Shown: in pieces, positions 35,047 through 43,488 of the stretch
How positions within the stretch are numbered: the first letter of the stretch is position 1
Layout: each line of letters starts with the position of its first letter
Assembly: GCA_020444415.1 (NCBI GenBank)
Contig: JAHLLA010000007.1
Span: forward strand, 1 to 64,000
Source: Bacteroidota bacterium
Lineage (GTDB): Bacteria > Bacteroidota > Bacteroidia > Bacteroidales > F082
Direction: 5' to 3'
DNA: 64,000 nt
The notes under the pieces: model-generated
Told to the model about the DNA's origin: nothing
Databases searched by the model: none
What the model saw: the letters and a program-made list of their open reading frames with translations, nothing else
Made by a program: the position numbers and the translations under genes

Positions 35047-36624
35047 TCAGAAAGGGAAATCCTCGATAGTTTGCTTTGATTCATCCAGCTTTATTTCCTT
35101 TGGTTTTTCAGCAAATACATGTTCGGGATTTCCATCCACATAAATGGACTTTGGATCGGTAGGGCAGGCATATTCGCAAGCACCGCAACCGATACAAATC
35201 TTGTCCTCAACCTCCGGTATGGTCAGGTTGTCTTTTTTCAGGCTGAAATACTTGACCATATTCACAGCTTTTGTAGGACAGTGCTCCGAACAGGCACCGC
35301 AGGCCGTTTCGTCGGTATACACCACGCAATTTTCTTTGATAAATTTGGCCTTACCAAGTTGTGTAAGTTTTTTATCGTCGACAGCAATGGGCTGGATGGC
35401 GCCAGTTGGACATACATCGGCGCACAGCACACATTCAAAATTGCAGTAATTGGTATGGTAATCCATGGTGGGCTGCATCACTCCACGCAAACCGTAATGT
35501 AAAAACGAAGGTTGCAGCACCTGCGTTGGGCAGGCACTCACGCATAATTGGCAGGCGGTGCATGCACTTACAAAATGCTCAATAGTCATCGCACCAGGAG
35601 GTATTACGGGATATTCTTTAATCACAGGTTTTTTGCCATCGTTAAGTCCTTCGCTATACGCCTGTTTGGCTATTAAACTGACGCCCGTGGCGATGAAAGC
35701 TGATTTTTTCAGAAACTCCCTCCGGTCGTTTTTTTCTTGTTGAATTTCTTCCTGTTTGTCACTTCTGATCCAATCGAATTTATATTCAACACCACCTGCC
35801 GGACATACGGTAAGGCAATTCAAGCATCCCACGCATCTTGAAAAATCGACTTCTTTATTTTTGGTGTCAATACAATCAGCCTTGCAGGCATAACCACAAA
35901 TACCACAGCTGGTACAGGAAACTTTATTCAATTTTATTTTGAAAGCAGAAAATTTCGAGATAAATCCCAACAATGTGCCTACCGGGCAAAGGGTATTGCA
36001 AAATAATCTCCCTCTTGTGGCTGCCATAAATCCGACAAGAATGAACATAAAAAAAGCAAAGCCGAAAGTGAACCATCCAATGTTTTTGAGGTCGCCATGA
36101 TAGAGTGAAAAGTTCTCCATTCGCTCCAGGAAAAATACCAGAACATTATTTGAGAAATAATACACCGGGCGGAACAGGTTGGCAGATATTTTACCATAAA
36201 TACTGTATGGGTCCAGCAAATTGACAAGAAAAATCTGCCCGATAAACAGTGAAAGAATGACAAGGATCAAAATAGCATATCTGAGCCAGTTATGTGGTTT
36301 GGTGAATTTATTGAGGTGTTTTCTCTTTTTGAATTTGCCTGAAACAAAATTGAAAATGTCCTGGAAAACACCCAAAGGACAAAGTGTGGAACAATAAATC
36401 CTGCCGAATAAAATGGTCAGCAGGAGCACAATGATAAATCCTGTCGCCATGATCCCTAAGAGATGCAGGAATTTTAACAGGGATGGCACAAACTGGAAAT
36501 ACAAAATACCATTGTACCATTTGGGCGTAATTGTTCCTGAAAAATCAATAAAAGCAAAAGTGATGAGTAACAGAAAGCCCAGTGAAATAAGTACTCTCAG
36601 CCATTTAAGCCATTTGAAGGTCAT
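35047..36624 (-). CDS. Membrane polyferredoxin, NapH-like plus ferredoxin domain with internal Tat-like segment
   Basis: 525 residues. The N-terminal half (1-230) has about five membrane helices and two CxxxCP loops (CSTLCP 78-83, CNTLCP 209-214), as in NapH/YccM/CcoG membrane ferredoxins. Two 4Fe-4S sites follow (237-251 and 264-275). At 301-307 lies RREFLKK with a following hydrophobic stretch, which looks like the N-terminal Tat signal of a NapG-type ferredoxin now internal, followed by four more cysteine clusters (355-, 394-, 442-, 477-). The simplest reading is a fusion of NapH and NapG-like genes, moving electrons from quinol to a periplasmic acceptor. No nap genes are in the window, so the partner is unknown. 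It follows the DUF362 gene by four bases. Confidence 0.85.
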   Translation of the reverse strand: MTFKWLKWLRVLISLGFLLLITFAFIDFSGTITPKWYNGILYFQFVPSLLKFLHLLGIMATGFIIVLLLTILFGRIYCSTLCPLGVFQDIFNFVSGKFKKRKHLNKFTKPHNWLRYAILILVILSLFIGQIFLVNLLDPYSIYGKISANLFRPVYYFSNNVLVFFLERMENFSLYHGDLKNIGWFTFGFAFFMFILVGFMAATRGRLFCNTLCPVGTLLGFISKFSAFKIKLNKVSCTSCGICGYACKADCIDTKNKEVDFSRCVGCLNCLTVCPAGGVEYKFDWIRSDKQEEIQQEKNDRREFLKKSAFIATGVSLIAKQAYSEGLNDGKKPVIKEYPVIPPGAMTIEHFVSACTACQLCVSACPTQVLQPSFLHYGLRGVMQPTMDYHTNYCNFECVLCADVCPTGAIQPIAVDDKKLTQLGKAKFIKENCVVYTDETACGACSEHCPTKAVNMVKYFSLKKDNLTIPEVEDKICIGCGACEYACPTDPKSIYVDGNPEHVFAEKPKEIKLDESKQTIEDFPF

Positions 36625-36628
36625 ACGA

Positions 36629-37552
36629 TCAGAGCTTGATTCGATTGATGTTCAACTTGCTGAGATCATATGTGCCGACACCCATTTCAGTAGCTTTGGC
36701 AATGTATGGTATATCGATCGGATCTGATCCAAATACCTTGGCCGCCGCCGCATCGGCAGCAACAATATTGGTAGCCAGGATTTGGGTTTTATAGGTAACT
36801 ACATCACTTTCCGATACACCACGGGGCCCGTTCTGCATCATCACGCGGTAGGCATCAATCACATTCAGGTCGGGTTGGCACCAGGTGGTAAAATCGGCAA
36901 TACATTGGTGCAGGTCGTTGCGGTGCCAGAACCTTCTGTCCCATATCACGCCCATCAGGTTTTTCATGGCAATGGATAAATCCGCTGAACTATGATGTTT
37001 TAAAATGGGTACATTGATGAATACATCAGTATCCAGGATCAGTTCATGCACCTTGGCTTCTTTTAATGAAACGCCATCAGGAATGGTGACTGGCCGGTAA
37101 TATTTTTCCGAATTTCCGGTAATCACTTTAGCGCCGGCCTCCTTTGCCATGGGCTCAATCTCACTGTTTTTATAACATTTTGTCCACTCGTCGCAGGTAT
37201 AATCAAATACGTATACTTCGCTTGCACCGGCAGTATAACATTGTTCAATGATCCGCTTTACAAGTTTTGGGTTGGTGTTGGCTGCACGGGCCACATTGGT
37301 GTCCCAGCCAATATTTGGTTTTACAACCACCGACTGCCCTTTTTTAACGAAAGTACCCATACCGCCCATCGATGCAATGGCTTTATCGAACATCAATTCC
37401 GGTTCTCCATTCATCACGGCTACCATGTCATAACTTTCTCCGGCGGGTGGGTTTTGCATGGCAAATAAAGTATTCAAATTACCAAATACCAGTGCTGTAG
37501 TGGAGGCTAGTGTTGCGCCTGCTGTCCTTTTAATAAACTCCCTGCGTTTCAT
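36629..37552 (-). CDS. DUF362 family protein with Tat signal
   Basis: 307 residues from the ATG at 37552, chosen because MKRREFIKRTAGATLAS is a complete Tat signal; an upstream in-frame start would place 13 residues before it. The body is a DUF362 domain (VVVKPNIGWD, LKHHSSADLSIAMKNLMGVIWDR, VTYKTQILATNIVAADAAAAKVFG). DUF362 proteins often carry or associate with Fe-S clusters; here no CxxC clusters are visible in the protein itself, but the next gene is a polyferredoxin. Export of a DUF362 protein beside a quinol-linked ferredoxin suggests a periplasmic redox role. Confidence 0.85.
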   Translation of the reverse strand: MKRREFIKRTAGATLASTTALVFGNLNTLFAMQNPPAGESYDMVAVMNGEPELMFDKAIASMGGMGTFVKKGQSVVVKPNIGWDTNVARAANTNPKLVKRIIEQCYTAGASEVYVFDYTCDEWTKCYKNSEIEPMAKEAGAKVITGNSEKYYRPVTIPDGVSLKEAKVHELILDTDVFINVPILKHHSSADLSIAMKNLMGVIWDRRFWHRNDLHQCIADFTTWCQPDLNVIDAYRVMMQNGPRGVSESDVVTYKTQILATNIVAADAAAAKVFGSDPIDIPYIAKATEMGVGTYDLSKLNINRIKL

Positions 37553-37657
37553 CCTGAAAAATTTAAATGAGAATCTTGGATAAAAATACAATGAATTTTT
37601 GTTTCTTTACATAGTAAAACCGTAAAAGAAAATTGTTCTAAATAAAATGAAAAGATT

Positions 37658-38185
37658 ATGACAACTGCTGCATCATTCGTTCTGAACAGGGAAAAAATTA
37701 AAAATATTCTTTTTGACATCGTGGCACTGGCCTTCATTTATTTCGTGCCTACCATTTCACATTATTTAAGTGTTCCTCTCTATTTGATTGAACCTATGCG
37801 GCTGATGCTGGTACTGGCCATGGTGCATACCAATAAACGTAATGCTTATATCATTGCATTTACCTTACCTGTTTTTTCCTTGCTGATGTCGGGGCACCCC
37901 GTTGCCATTAAAGCCGCGATCATGACGATGGAACTTGTATTGAATGTATGGTTATTCTTCACCCTCAGCAAAAAATGGAAAAATACTTTTGCCGTAATGT
38001 TGCTCAGTATTGTGCTAAGCAAGCTGGCTTATTATATGTTGAAATTCGGATTGATCAGCTTTGCTGTATTTGATACACAACTGATTTCGACACCTATTTA
38101 CCTGCAGGCAATTACAAGCGTGGTGTTCAGCGCATATTTATTCCTGCTTTTTAAAAGAAAAGAAGCTAACCTGCATTATTCATAA
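37658..38185 (+). CDS. Small integral membrane protein, possibly ECF-transporter S-component-like
   Basis: 175 residues with about five or six hydrophobic helices and few charged residues, ending in a basic tail. The layout (short N-terminus, AFIYFVPTISHYL, then LPVFSLLMSGHPVAIKAAIMTMEL) resembles the S components of ECF vitamin transporters, with no ATPase genes in the window. That assignment is weak. It is divergent from the DUF362/polyferredoxin unit and may share its promoter region. Confidence 0.6.
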   Translation: MTTAASFVLNREKIKNILFDIVALAFIYFVPTISHYLSVPLYLIEPMRLMLVLAMVHTNKRNAYIIAFTLPVFSLLMSGHPVAIKAAIMTMELVLNVWLFFTLSKKWKNTFAVMLLSIVLSKLAYYMLKFGLISFAVFDTQLISTPIYLQAITSVVFSAYLFLLFKRKEANLHYS

Positions 38186-38409
38186 AAATGATAAAAAACG
38201 CCTTAACAGGTATTTCAGCAAAGAATTAAGCGCTTCCCTATAAAATTTAATTTTTATAATTTTTACAAGTGCGCTTATTTCAATGCATCTACTTCGTTAC
38301 GAACTCCTTGAAATAGAATACTATGTCCGCTGAGTTCGATGCCTTGTATCTGCATCAAACTAAACGCATGAATAATACAGGCTAAATAATAAATCCTGGT
38401 GTCTGTCTT

Positions 38410-38766
38410 TTATTTCATATTCACAACAGCACGGTACACTTCATTGGCCGCCTGCTGGTTGAACTCGAAGGTTAACTTTTTATAGTTTACAAGGTCGATA
38501 ATGGTTCCGATATAGCATAAACCGGCAGTGAGCAGGTAAAGGATGCCCATCCCAACCTGGCCGATCATAAACCGCTGTATACCACCGACCCCCAATAATC
38601 CGATCACCGCCCCGATAAGGATGGTATCTGATTTCTTCCTTTCTGTGTTATAGAAGGTCGCAAAAGTTTGTAGTTTTTCTTCACTCAAATCATTCGTAAG
38701 ATTTTCAATATAAACCAGTTCGTTGGGTTCAACCCCGGGAACCAGGTGTAAAAGTTTTGATGCCAT
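38410..38766 (-). CDS. TM2 domain protein
   Basis: 118 residues. The C-terminal part has two hydrophobic helices with GGIQRFMIGQVGMGILYLLTAG, typical of the TM2 domain (two-helix membrane module, function mostly unknown). The N-terminal 45 residues are soluble and acidic. Its start overlaps the DUF2752 gene by 38 bases, so they are probably co-transcribed. Confidence 0.85.
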   Translation of the reverse strand: MASKLLHLVPGVEPNELVYIENLTNDLSEEKLQTFATFYNTERKKSDTILIGAVIGLLGVGGIQRFMIGQVGMGILYLLTAGLCYIGTIIDLVNYKKLTFEFNQQAANEVYRAVVNMK

Positions 38767-39058
38767 AAGTTTGTGTTTTAAAAAGGTTTTTAACTAATGT
38801 AAATATTCTAAGAATAATAACAATCAATGCAAAAATGCCAAGGGGATGCTCCGAGAATGAGGCACGGATATCCAGGTGCATGATGTGGTGCAATGAATGC
38901 CCGATGCCGCAACCCGGACAAAAGCTAAAGCCGAGGTTTTTGATAGGGCAGAGGGTGAAATGCGTGCTATCGGCATTCATTGAAAAGAGATAGATCAATG
39001 CAATTATCCAGAAGAATAATTCCAGGTTAGCCCATATGAATTGAAATACCCTTTTCAT
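38729..39058 (-). CDS. DUF2752 membrane protein
   Basis: 109 residues with about three hydrophobic helices. The DUF2752 core is visible: CPIKNLGFSFCPGCGIGHSLHH, with a conserved CPxCGxxxxxxH pattern that could bind metal or heme. Its function is unknown. It is followed by the TM2 gene, and a TAACTTTA element upstream (about 39071-39078, minus strand) may be its -7 box. Confidence 0.82.
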   Translation of the reverse strand: MKRVFQFIWANLELFFWIIALIYLFSMNADSTHFTLCPIKNLGFSFCPGCGIGHSLHHIMHLDIRASFSEHPLGIFALIVIILRIFTLVKNLFKTQTYGIKTFTPGSRG

Positions 39059-39092
39059 GCCTTTAAAAGAGTAAAGTTACATAAATATCGGA

Positions 39093-39860
39093 CTATTTGG
39101 ATTTTTTACAGACAACAATAAACTCTTTCGACTTTTCATTTAATGGACGGCCTTTATAATCACCCAGTATGCTGTACGATTCAAATTTCGTGCGGTCCAA
39201 AAGGTGCTCCAGTTCGTAGCGGAAAAAAAACCGTAATGGCACTATAAATTTTTCACTTTGTATCTGATCATTTTCATCTTCCCATTCGAGGATAAATTCC
39301 GCTTTAATGATTTGGTTGATCAAGTCAGGATAAGAAGATACGATGCGTTTCAGTTTTTTCCCTTCTTCATATTCCCCTTCAAAATCGACAAAGTTTTCAA
39401 AACCTTTGATGATGTATTTCAGATCGGGCACGAAGGCATCGAATATAAAAGTGCCGCCGGCTTCGAGGTGGTCATACACATTGTTGATCGCTTTGACCTG
39501 GTTTTCTTTTTCCATCACATGCATCATCACACGAAAGGGGGCCACGATAAGATTGAATTTGAAATCGAATGTAAAATCAACCACACTTTGCCGGCTGATG
39601 CGGTGGTGGTCTTCAGTGGCTATTTTATCGTACAATACATCCAGCATATCCGGGCTGGTATCGATGCCATATATATCGGCACCTTCAACGAGTGCGGTTT
39701 TAAAAAAACGTCCGGTACCGACACCTACTTCAAGCACTTTTCCCCGGGCTTCACTTATCTTGTTTAAAAAGAATTCCTTATCCGCACTATCACGTATTTC
39801 CATGTAAATGGTATCGTAAAAGCGGGCGAAGTGTTTGGGGTATTCGTATGGATTGTTCAT
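39093..39860 (-). CDS. Class I SAM-dependent methyltransferase
   Basis: 255 residues with a Rossmann methyltransferase core. Motif I is KVLEVGVGTGRFFKTAL (residues 39-55), motif II is YGIDTSPDMLD. The rest is FRVMMHVM and GGTFIFDAFVPD, then a C-terminal beta extension. Substrate unknown. No nearby biosynthetic genes indicate it. A TAACTTTA-like element lies just upstream. It has no visible partner. Confidence 0.85.
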   Translation of the reverse strand: MNNPYEYPKHFARFYDTIYMEIRDSADKEFFLNKISEARGKVLEVGVGTGRFFKTALVEGADIYGIDTSPDMLDVLYDKIATEDHHRISRQSVVDFTFDFKFNLIVAPFRVMMHVMEKENQVKAINNVYDHLEAGGTFIFDAFVPDLKYIIKGFENFVDFEGEYEEGKKLKRIVSSYPDLINQIIKAEFILEWEDENDQIQSEKFIVPLRFFFRYELEHLLDRTKFESYSILGDYKGRPLNEKSKEFIVVCKKSK

Positions 39861-39920
39861 GAAAGGATAATTAAACGAGTAAAGTTACGAATCTAAATGA
39901 CTGGTTGTAAATGGAAAATA

Positions 39921-39950
39921 AAAAAACCGCCTCGATTGAGGCGGTTTTTT
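39921..39950. terminator. Bidirectional terminator
   Basis: AAAAAACCGCCTC (39921-39933) and GAGGCGGTTTTTT (39938-39950) form a 13-bp stem with GATT loop and poly-U runs on both strands. It lies between the methyltransferase start and the 3' end of the lipoprotein gene at 40035, so it ends the lipoprotein transcript (minus strand). Confidence 0.85.
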
Positions 39951-40034
39951 AATAGATTTAATCTATCATATTACTTTATATAGTTTCTGATTTATCACAT
40001 TTACTCTATGACTCAAAAACAAATATAAAATCTA

Positions 40035-41678
40035 TTATTCACATGGACGGTCTAGTATAGTTTCATCTAACGCTATACCTCCGTCAACACTAATGAAAGT
40101 GAACCAACCATAACGGCTTCCTCCAACCACTGTAGAAATAAGATCTGCTGGATTAGACCTAGTATTTGTAAGAAGCAATGTTCCACTTGCATCATAGAGT
40201 TCTAAATTAACAGTTAATACATCACCAACGTCCGTAAATACCGTCTTTAAGGTATACCAGCCTGAACTTGTTATCGTATAATAATTACCTCCATTTTCAT
40301 TAAGTAATTTATATGAGTTGAAAATAGCATCAGTATTGTTACTAGCATTTACTAATAAGCCGTATCCATCAACATATCCAACATGCCAGATGAAATCTCT
40401 AAGATGAGTTCCATCTTGTCTTGAGGCAGCTACAGAATAATCAAATCCTTCTCCATCAGTCCAGTTAATATCTAAATAGACATCAGTTTGAGCAAACCAA
40501 TTGCCAGTCCATGTATCTAAGTTTCCGCAAAAGCTAGTATATGGTGCTGAATCAGTATCTTCCTCAAAAATAGCATGCCAGCTTCCTTCTGATGAAGTTA
40601 TGCCATCTGTACCAGAGGCCGTCTGAGTCACTATGCCATACCAACCATTATTTTGATCATACCATCCGTCTGTATTAATTTCATATCCTTGTGTGAAACA
40701 AGGAGGACAAGATTCTGGCCACGCATAGTCAGGTGGTGTAGCGTCGTTAAAGCAATCACCTATATAAAAGTCAATGACATTGTCATCACCAAAATTCAAG
40801 TTTCCATCTTGCTGGGCATCATCCGTCCACTCAAAAGTGTACCATTCGTGCAAGGCAAATCCGCCATTTCCATCAGGTTGTAATACGCTTAATACGAGGT
40901 CGAATTCTTCACCATCAACTTCTAATGCGTCTGGATACTGAATACATAAAGCTTCTAATGGATCATTTGGTACGATTACATCATTTACAACCTCAAAATT
41001 TGAATACGTTGCTAAAAGGGTTCCATTTTTATACAATTCAACCTGGAATAATGCAGGCATGTCAAACTCACCACTATATCCATAGTCGGTCCAGTTGTCG
41101 ACACCAGGAAATTGTGTTAAACAGATATCACCAAACAGGCAGACATCTTTTAATACTACTTTGTCAATATCAAACCAGGTAAAACCGAATTCATCAGCTA
41201 CAGTTTCATCATAACATAATACTTCCACTTCAACACCTGCTTTCTGGTAAGCTACAACCGTGAATTCAACATTTAAAGGAATGTTCATAAAATCGGCATA
41301 AAATGAACCTTCTAAGGGTGCTGCCCAAATTTTAACATCATCAGATGTAAAAACCTCAAATGATGTAACGTAATAGGTGCCTGGAGCTAATTTAAGCACA
41401 TCGGTCATCAGGTCACCAATATCAGAAATAGCCATTGTAAATGGAGATCCTGGAATTGGGTCTGTTCCATCTGTTATGGCCACAACAGCATAGTCTGCAA
41501 CTGCTTCGAGGTCGCAATCCGGAATATTAGGAATTTCAACGCGACTTCCTTCATCCATGATGTTTGTAATATTAAATTCTACTTCACCCGTGGCCTGGTC
41601 AGCCTGTGGTGTTTCATTTTTTTTACAGCCGGTTAATACAACGGCTGTCATCATCAGTAATAAAAATATTTTTTTCAT
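40035..41678 (-). CDS. Lipoprotein with conserved N-terminal module, C-terminal variant A
   Basis: 547 residues with a lipoprotein signal ending in LTGC (Cys18). Residues 20-335 match the two neighbouring genes nearly throughout: PQADQATGEVEFNITNIMD, GSRVEIPNIPDCDLEAVADY, PFTMAISDIGDLMTDVLKL, DEFGFTWFDIDKVVLKDVCLFGDICL, LCIQYPDALEVDGEEFDLVLSVLQ, and the junction NVIDFYIGDCFNDATPPDYAW. The remaining 210 residues are a distinct, beta-rich domain (AWPESCPPCFTQGYEI ... WFTFISVDGGIALDE), possibly a jelly-roll/lectin-like fold; no catalytic motif. Its 5' leader contains a hairpin (41692-41736). Third (most distal) of three tandem copies. Confidence 0.85.
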   Translation of the reverse strand: MKKIFLLLMMTAVVLTGCKKNETPQADQATGEVEFNITNIMDEGSRVEIPNIPDCDLEAVADYAVVAITDGTDPIPGSPFTMAISDIGDLMTDVLKLAPGTYYVTSFEVFTSDDVKIWAAPLEGSFYADFMNIPLNVEFTVVAYQKAGVEVEVLCYDETVADEFGFTWFDIDKVVLKDVCLFGDICLTQFPGVDNWTDYGYSGEFDMPALFQVELYKNGTLLATYSNFEVVNDVIVPNDPLEALCIQYPDALEVDGEEFDLVLSVLQPDGNGGFALHEWYTFEWTDDAQQDGNLNFGDDNVIDFYIGDCFNDATPPDYAWPESCPPCFTQGYEINTDGWYDQNNGWYGIVTQTASGTDGITSSEGSWHAIFEEDTDSAPYTSFCGNLDTWTGNWFAQTDVYLDINWTDGEGFDYSVAASRQDGTHLRDFIWHVGYVDGYGLLVNASNNTDAIFNSYKLLNENGGNYYTITSSGWYTLKTVFTDVGDVLTVNLELYDASGTLLLTNTRSNPADLISTVVGGSRYGWFTFISVDGGIALDETILDRPCE

Positions 41679-41691
41679 GTTTCTTTTTTTT

Positions 41692-41736
41692 TGAGATTTC
41701 CCCAGGAGTGGATTTTCCGCTCCCGGGGAGGTCTCA
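41692..41736. repeat. Long imperfect hairpin just before the variant A lipoprotein
   Basis: TGAGA..CCCC.GGAG.GG pairs with CC.CTCC.GGGG..TCTCA, with poly-T on the plus strand after it. On the minus (coding) strand it lies in the leader, 13 bases before the ATG, and is followed by A, not T, so it is not an obvious terminator for that transcript. It could be an RNA structure affecting translation. Confidence 0.4.
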
Positions 41737-41783
41737 TTTTTTTAATTGAATCGATTTGGATTAAATTTTAATCTCAAACGTTA

Positions 41784-43346
41784 CTATAAAGTACCAACTA
41801 CTATATTAATTTTACTATTTTCTTCACCAGCAGCCTGCCCTTCAAAAAAGGCATCGCCAGTAATTGTAAATCCGCCTGACAGATCGAAATTGTTGATTTG
41901 CCAATCTAACCAACCTCCGGCTGAAAAATCACCTAAAGGAAAGCTATCTGAACCAACTGTTAGAACAACATTATTCAGGTGAACAGTTTGTCCATTTCTG
42001 CCAACAACATTTATTTGCATATAATTTATAGCACCCAGATTTCCATTATTTTGTGTTGCTGAAAAACCGCCACCATTAACATTACAAGCAACTGTTTGGT
42101 CTCCGGTTACTGCATCATAGACGTAAATAAATACATTTGGAGTAGTTTCAGGCATGAAATAATAATCAGCTGCGTAAGTGAAATCAAGATTTGCCCAACC
42201 TGGATCGTAGCTTCCAATAGCACTAGGAACACCAACAGCCATTTCCCATCCATTTCCATCCATCAAAAAATTTCTCCATCTTGCACCAGCAACTGTAGTA
42301 GCTTCTGAATTCCAACCTGGCTCAACGACTGGAGCAGAAGGTCCCTGCTCAGGCCATGCATAATCCGGAGGTGTAGCAGGGTTATAGCAATGTCCAATAT
42401 AGAAATCGATCACATTGTCATCACCAAAATTTAAATCAGGATCTAGTTCAGCATCATCTTGCCACTCAAAAGTATACCATTCGTGTGGGGCAAAACCGCC
42501 ATTCCCATCAGGTTGTATAACGCTTAATACGAGGTCAAATTCTTCGCCATCAATTTCCAATGCATCAGGATATTGAATACATAAAGCTCCTAACTGATCA
42601 GGATCTGGTTCGAAACCCTCTTCAGTTGGTTGATAATTTGAATAATATGCTAAAAGGACGTCATTTCTATATAATTCAACCTGGAATAATGCAGGCATAT
42701 CGAACTCACCGCTGTAACCGCCAACTCCCCAGTTATCAACGTCAGGAAATTGCGTTAAACAGATATCACCAAACAGGCAGATATCTCTTAAAACTACTTT
42801 GTCAATATCGAACCAAACAAAACCGAATTCATCAGCTACGGTTTCATCATAGCACAATACTTCCACTTCATAGCCAATTTTCTCGTAGGCAACTACGGCA
42901 AATTCACGATTAAGAGGAATGTTCATAAAGCTGTTATAAAACGAATTAGCAGCAGGCGCGCGCCAGATCAGGTCATCTTCGTCACCTTCGTCATCACCAT
43001 CAGCGCCAAACACATCAAATTGAGTCACATAATAAGTGCCTGGAACTAATTTCAATACATCTGTCATTAAATCACCAATGTCAGAAATGGCCATAGTAAA
43101 AGGTGATCCGTCTATCTCGTTATTTCCTTCAATGTCAGATGTAATGGTAACTGTCGCATACAAGGGAGTTGCAGTTAAATCACAGTCAGGAATATTAGGA
43201 ATTTCAACACGACTTCCATCATCCATGATGTTGGTAATGTTGAATTGTACTTCACCTGTAGCTAAATCAGCCTGGGGTGTTTCATTTTTTTTACAGCCAG
43301 TTAAAACAACCGCTGTAATCATCAGTAATAAAAATAATTTTTTCAT
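41784..43346 (-). CDS. Lipoprotein with conserved N-terminal module, C-terminal variant B
   Basis: 520 residues, lipobox LTGC (Cys18). N-terminal module (20-345) is closely related to the copies on both sides. After the shared junction (NVIDFYIGHCYNPATPPDYAW) comes a different 175-residue domain (VEPGWNSEATTVAGARWRNF ... GDAFFEGQAAGEENSKINIV) with alternating hydrophobic/Gly segments, probably a beta sandwich, function unknown. The 84-bp region before its start is a diverged copy of the region before the 44997 gene. The middle of the three tandem copies. Confidence 0.85.
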   Translation of the reverse strand: MKKLFLLLMITAVVLTGCKKNETPQADLATGEVQFNITNIMDDGSRVEIPNIPDCDLTATPLYATVTITSDIEGNNEIDGSPFTMAISDIGDLMTDVLKLVPGTYYVTQFDVFGADGDDEGDEDDLIWRAPAANSFYNSFMNIPLNREFAVVAYEKIGYEVEVLCYDETVADEFGFVWFDIDKVVLRDICLFGDICLTQFPDVDNWGVGGYSGEFDMPALFQVELYRNDVLLAYYSNYQPTEEGFEPDPDQLGALCIQYPDALEIDGEEFDLVLSVIQPDGNGGFAPHEWYTFEWQDDAELDPDLNFGDDNVIDFYIGHCYNPATPPDYAWPEQGPSAPVVEPGWNSEATTVAGARWRNFLMDGNGWEMAVGVPSAIGSYDPGWANLDFTYAADYYFMPETTPNVFIYVYDAVTGDQTVACNVNGGGFSATQNNGNLGAINYMQINVVGRNGQTVHLNNVVLTVGSDSFPLGDFSAGGWLDWQINNFDLSGGFTITGDAFFEGQAAGEENSKINIVVGTL

Positions 43347-43360
43347 TTTAGTTTAATTTT

Positions 43361-43445
43361 TAATGAATACTAATTGTGCTTGCGTTGTTTACTTGGCTTG
43401 TGCTGTTTATTTGAATTGGGCCAATTGTTTCATAGGCGTTTGTGT
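43361..43445 (-). repeat. Leader-proximal repeat, copy 2
   Basis: This segment, just upstream of the variant B start, aligns with 45011-45090 upstream of the variant C start (shared TGCTTGCxTTGTTTA, GGCTTGTGCTGTTTATTT and TTTCATAGGC blocks on the plus strand). It shows that the duplication included the 5' leader. Confidence 0.65.
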
Positions 43446-43488
43446 TTTTATTTCACTTTGTTTGAAATATATTTTGATAAGGCAAATT

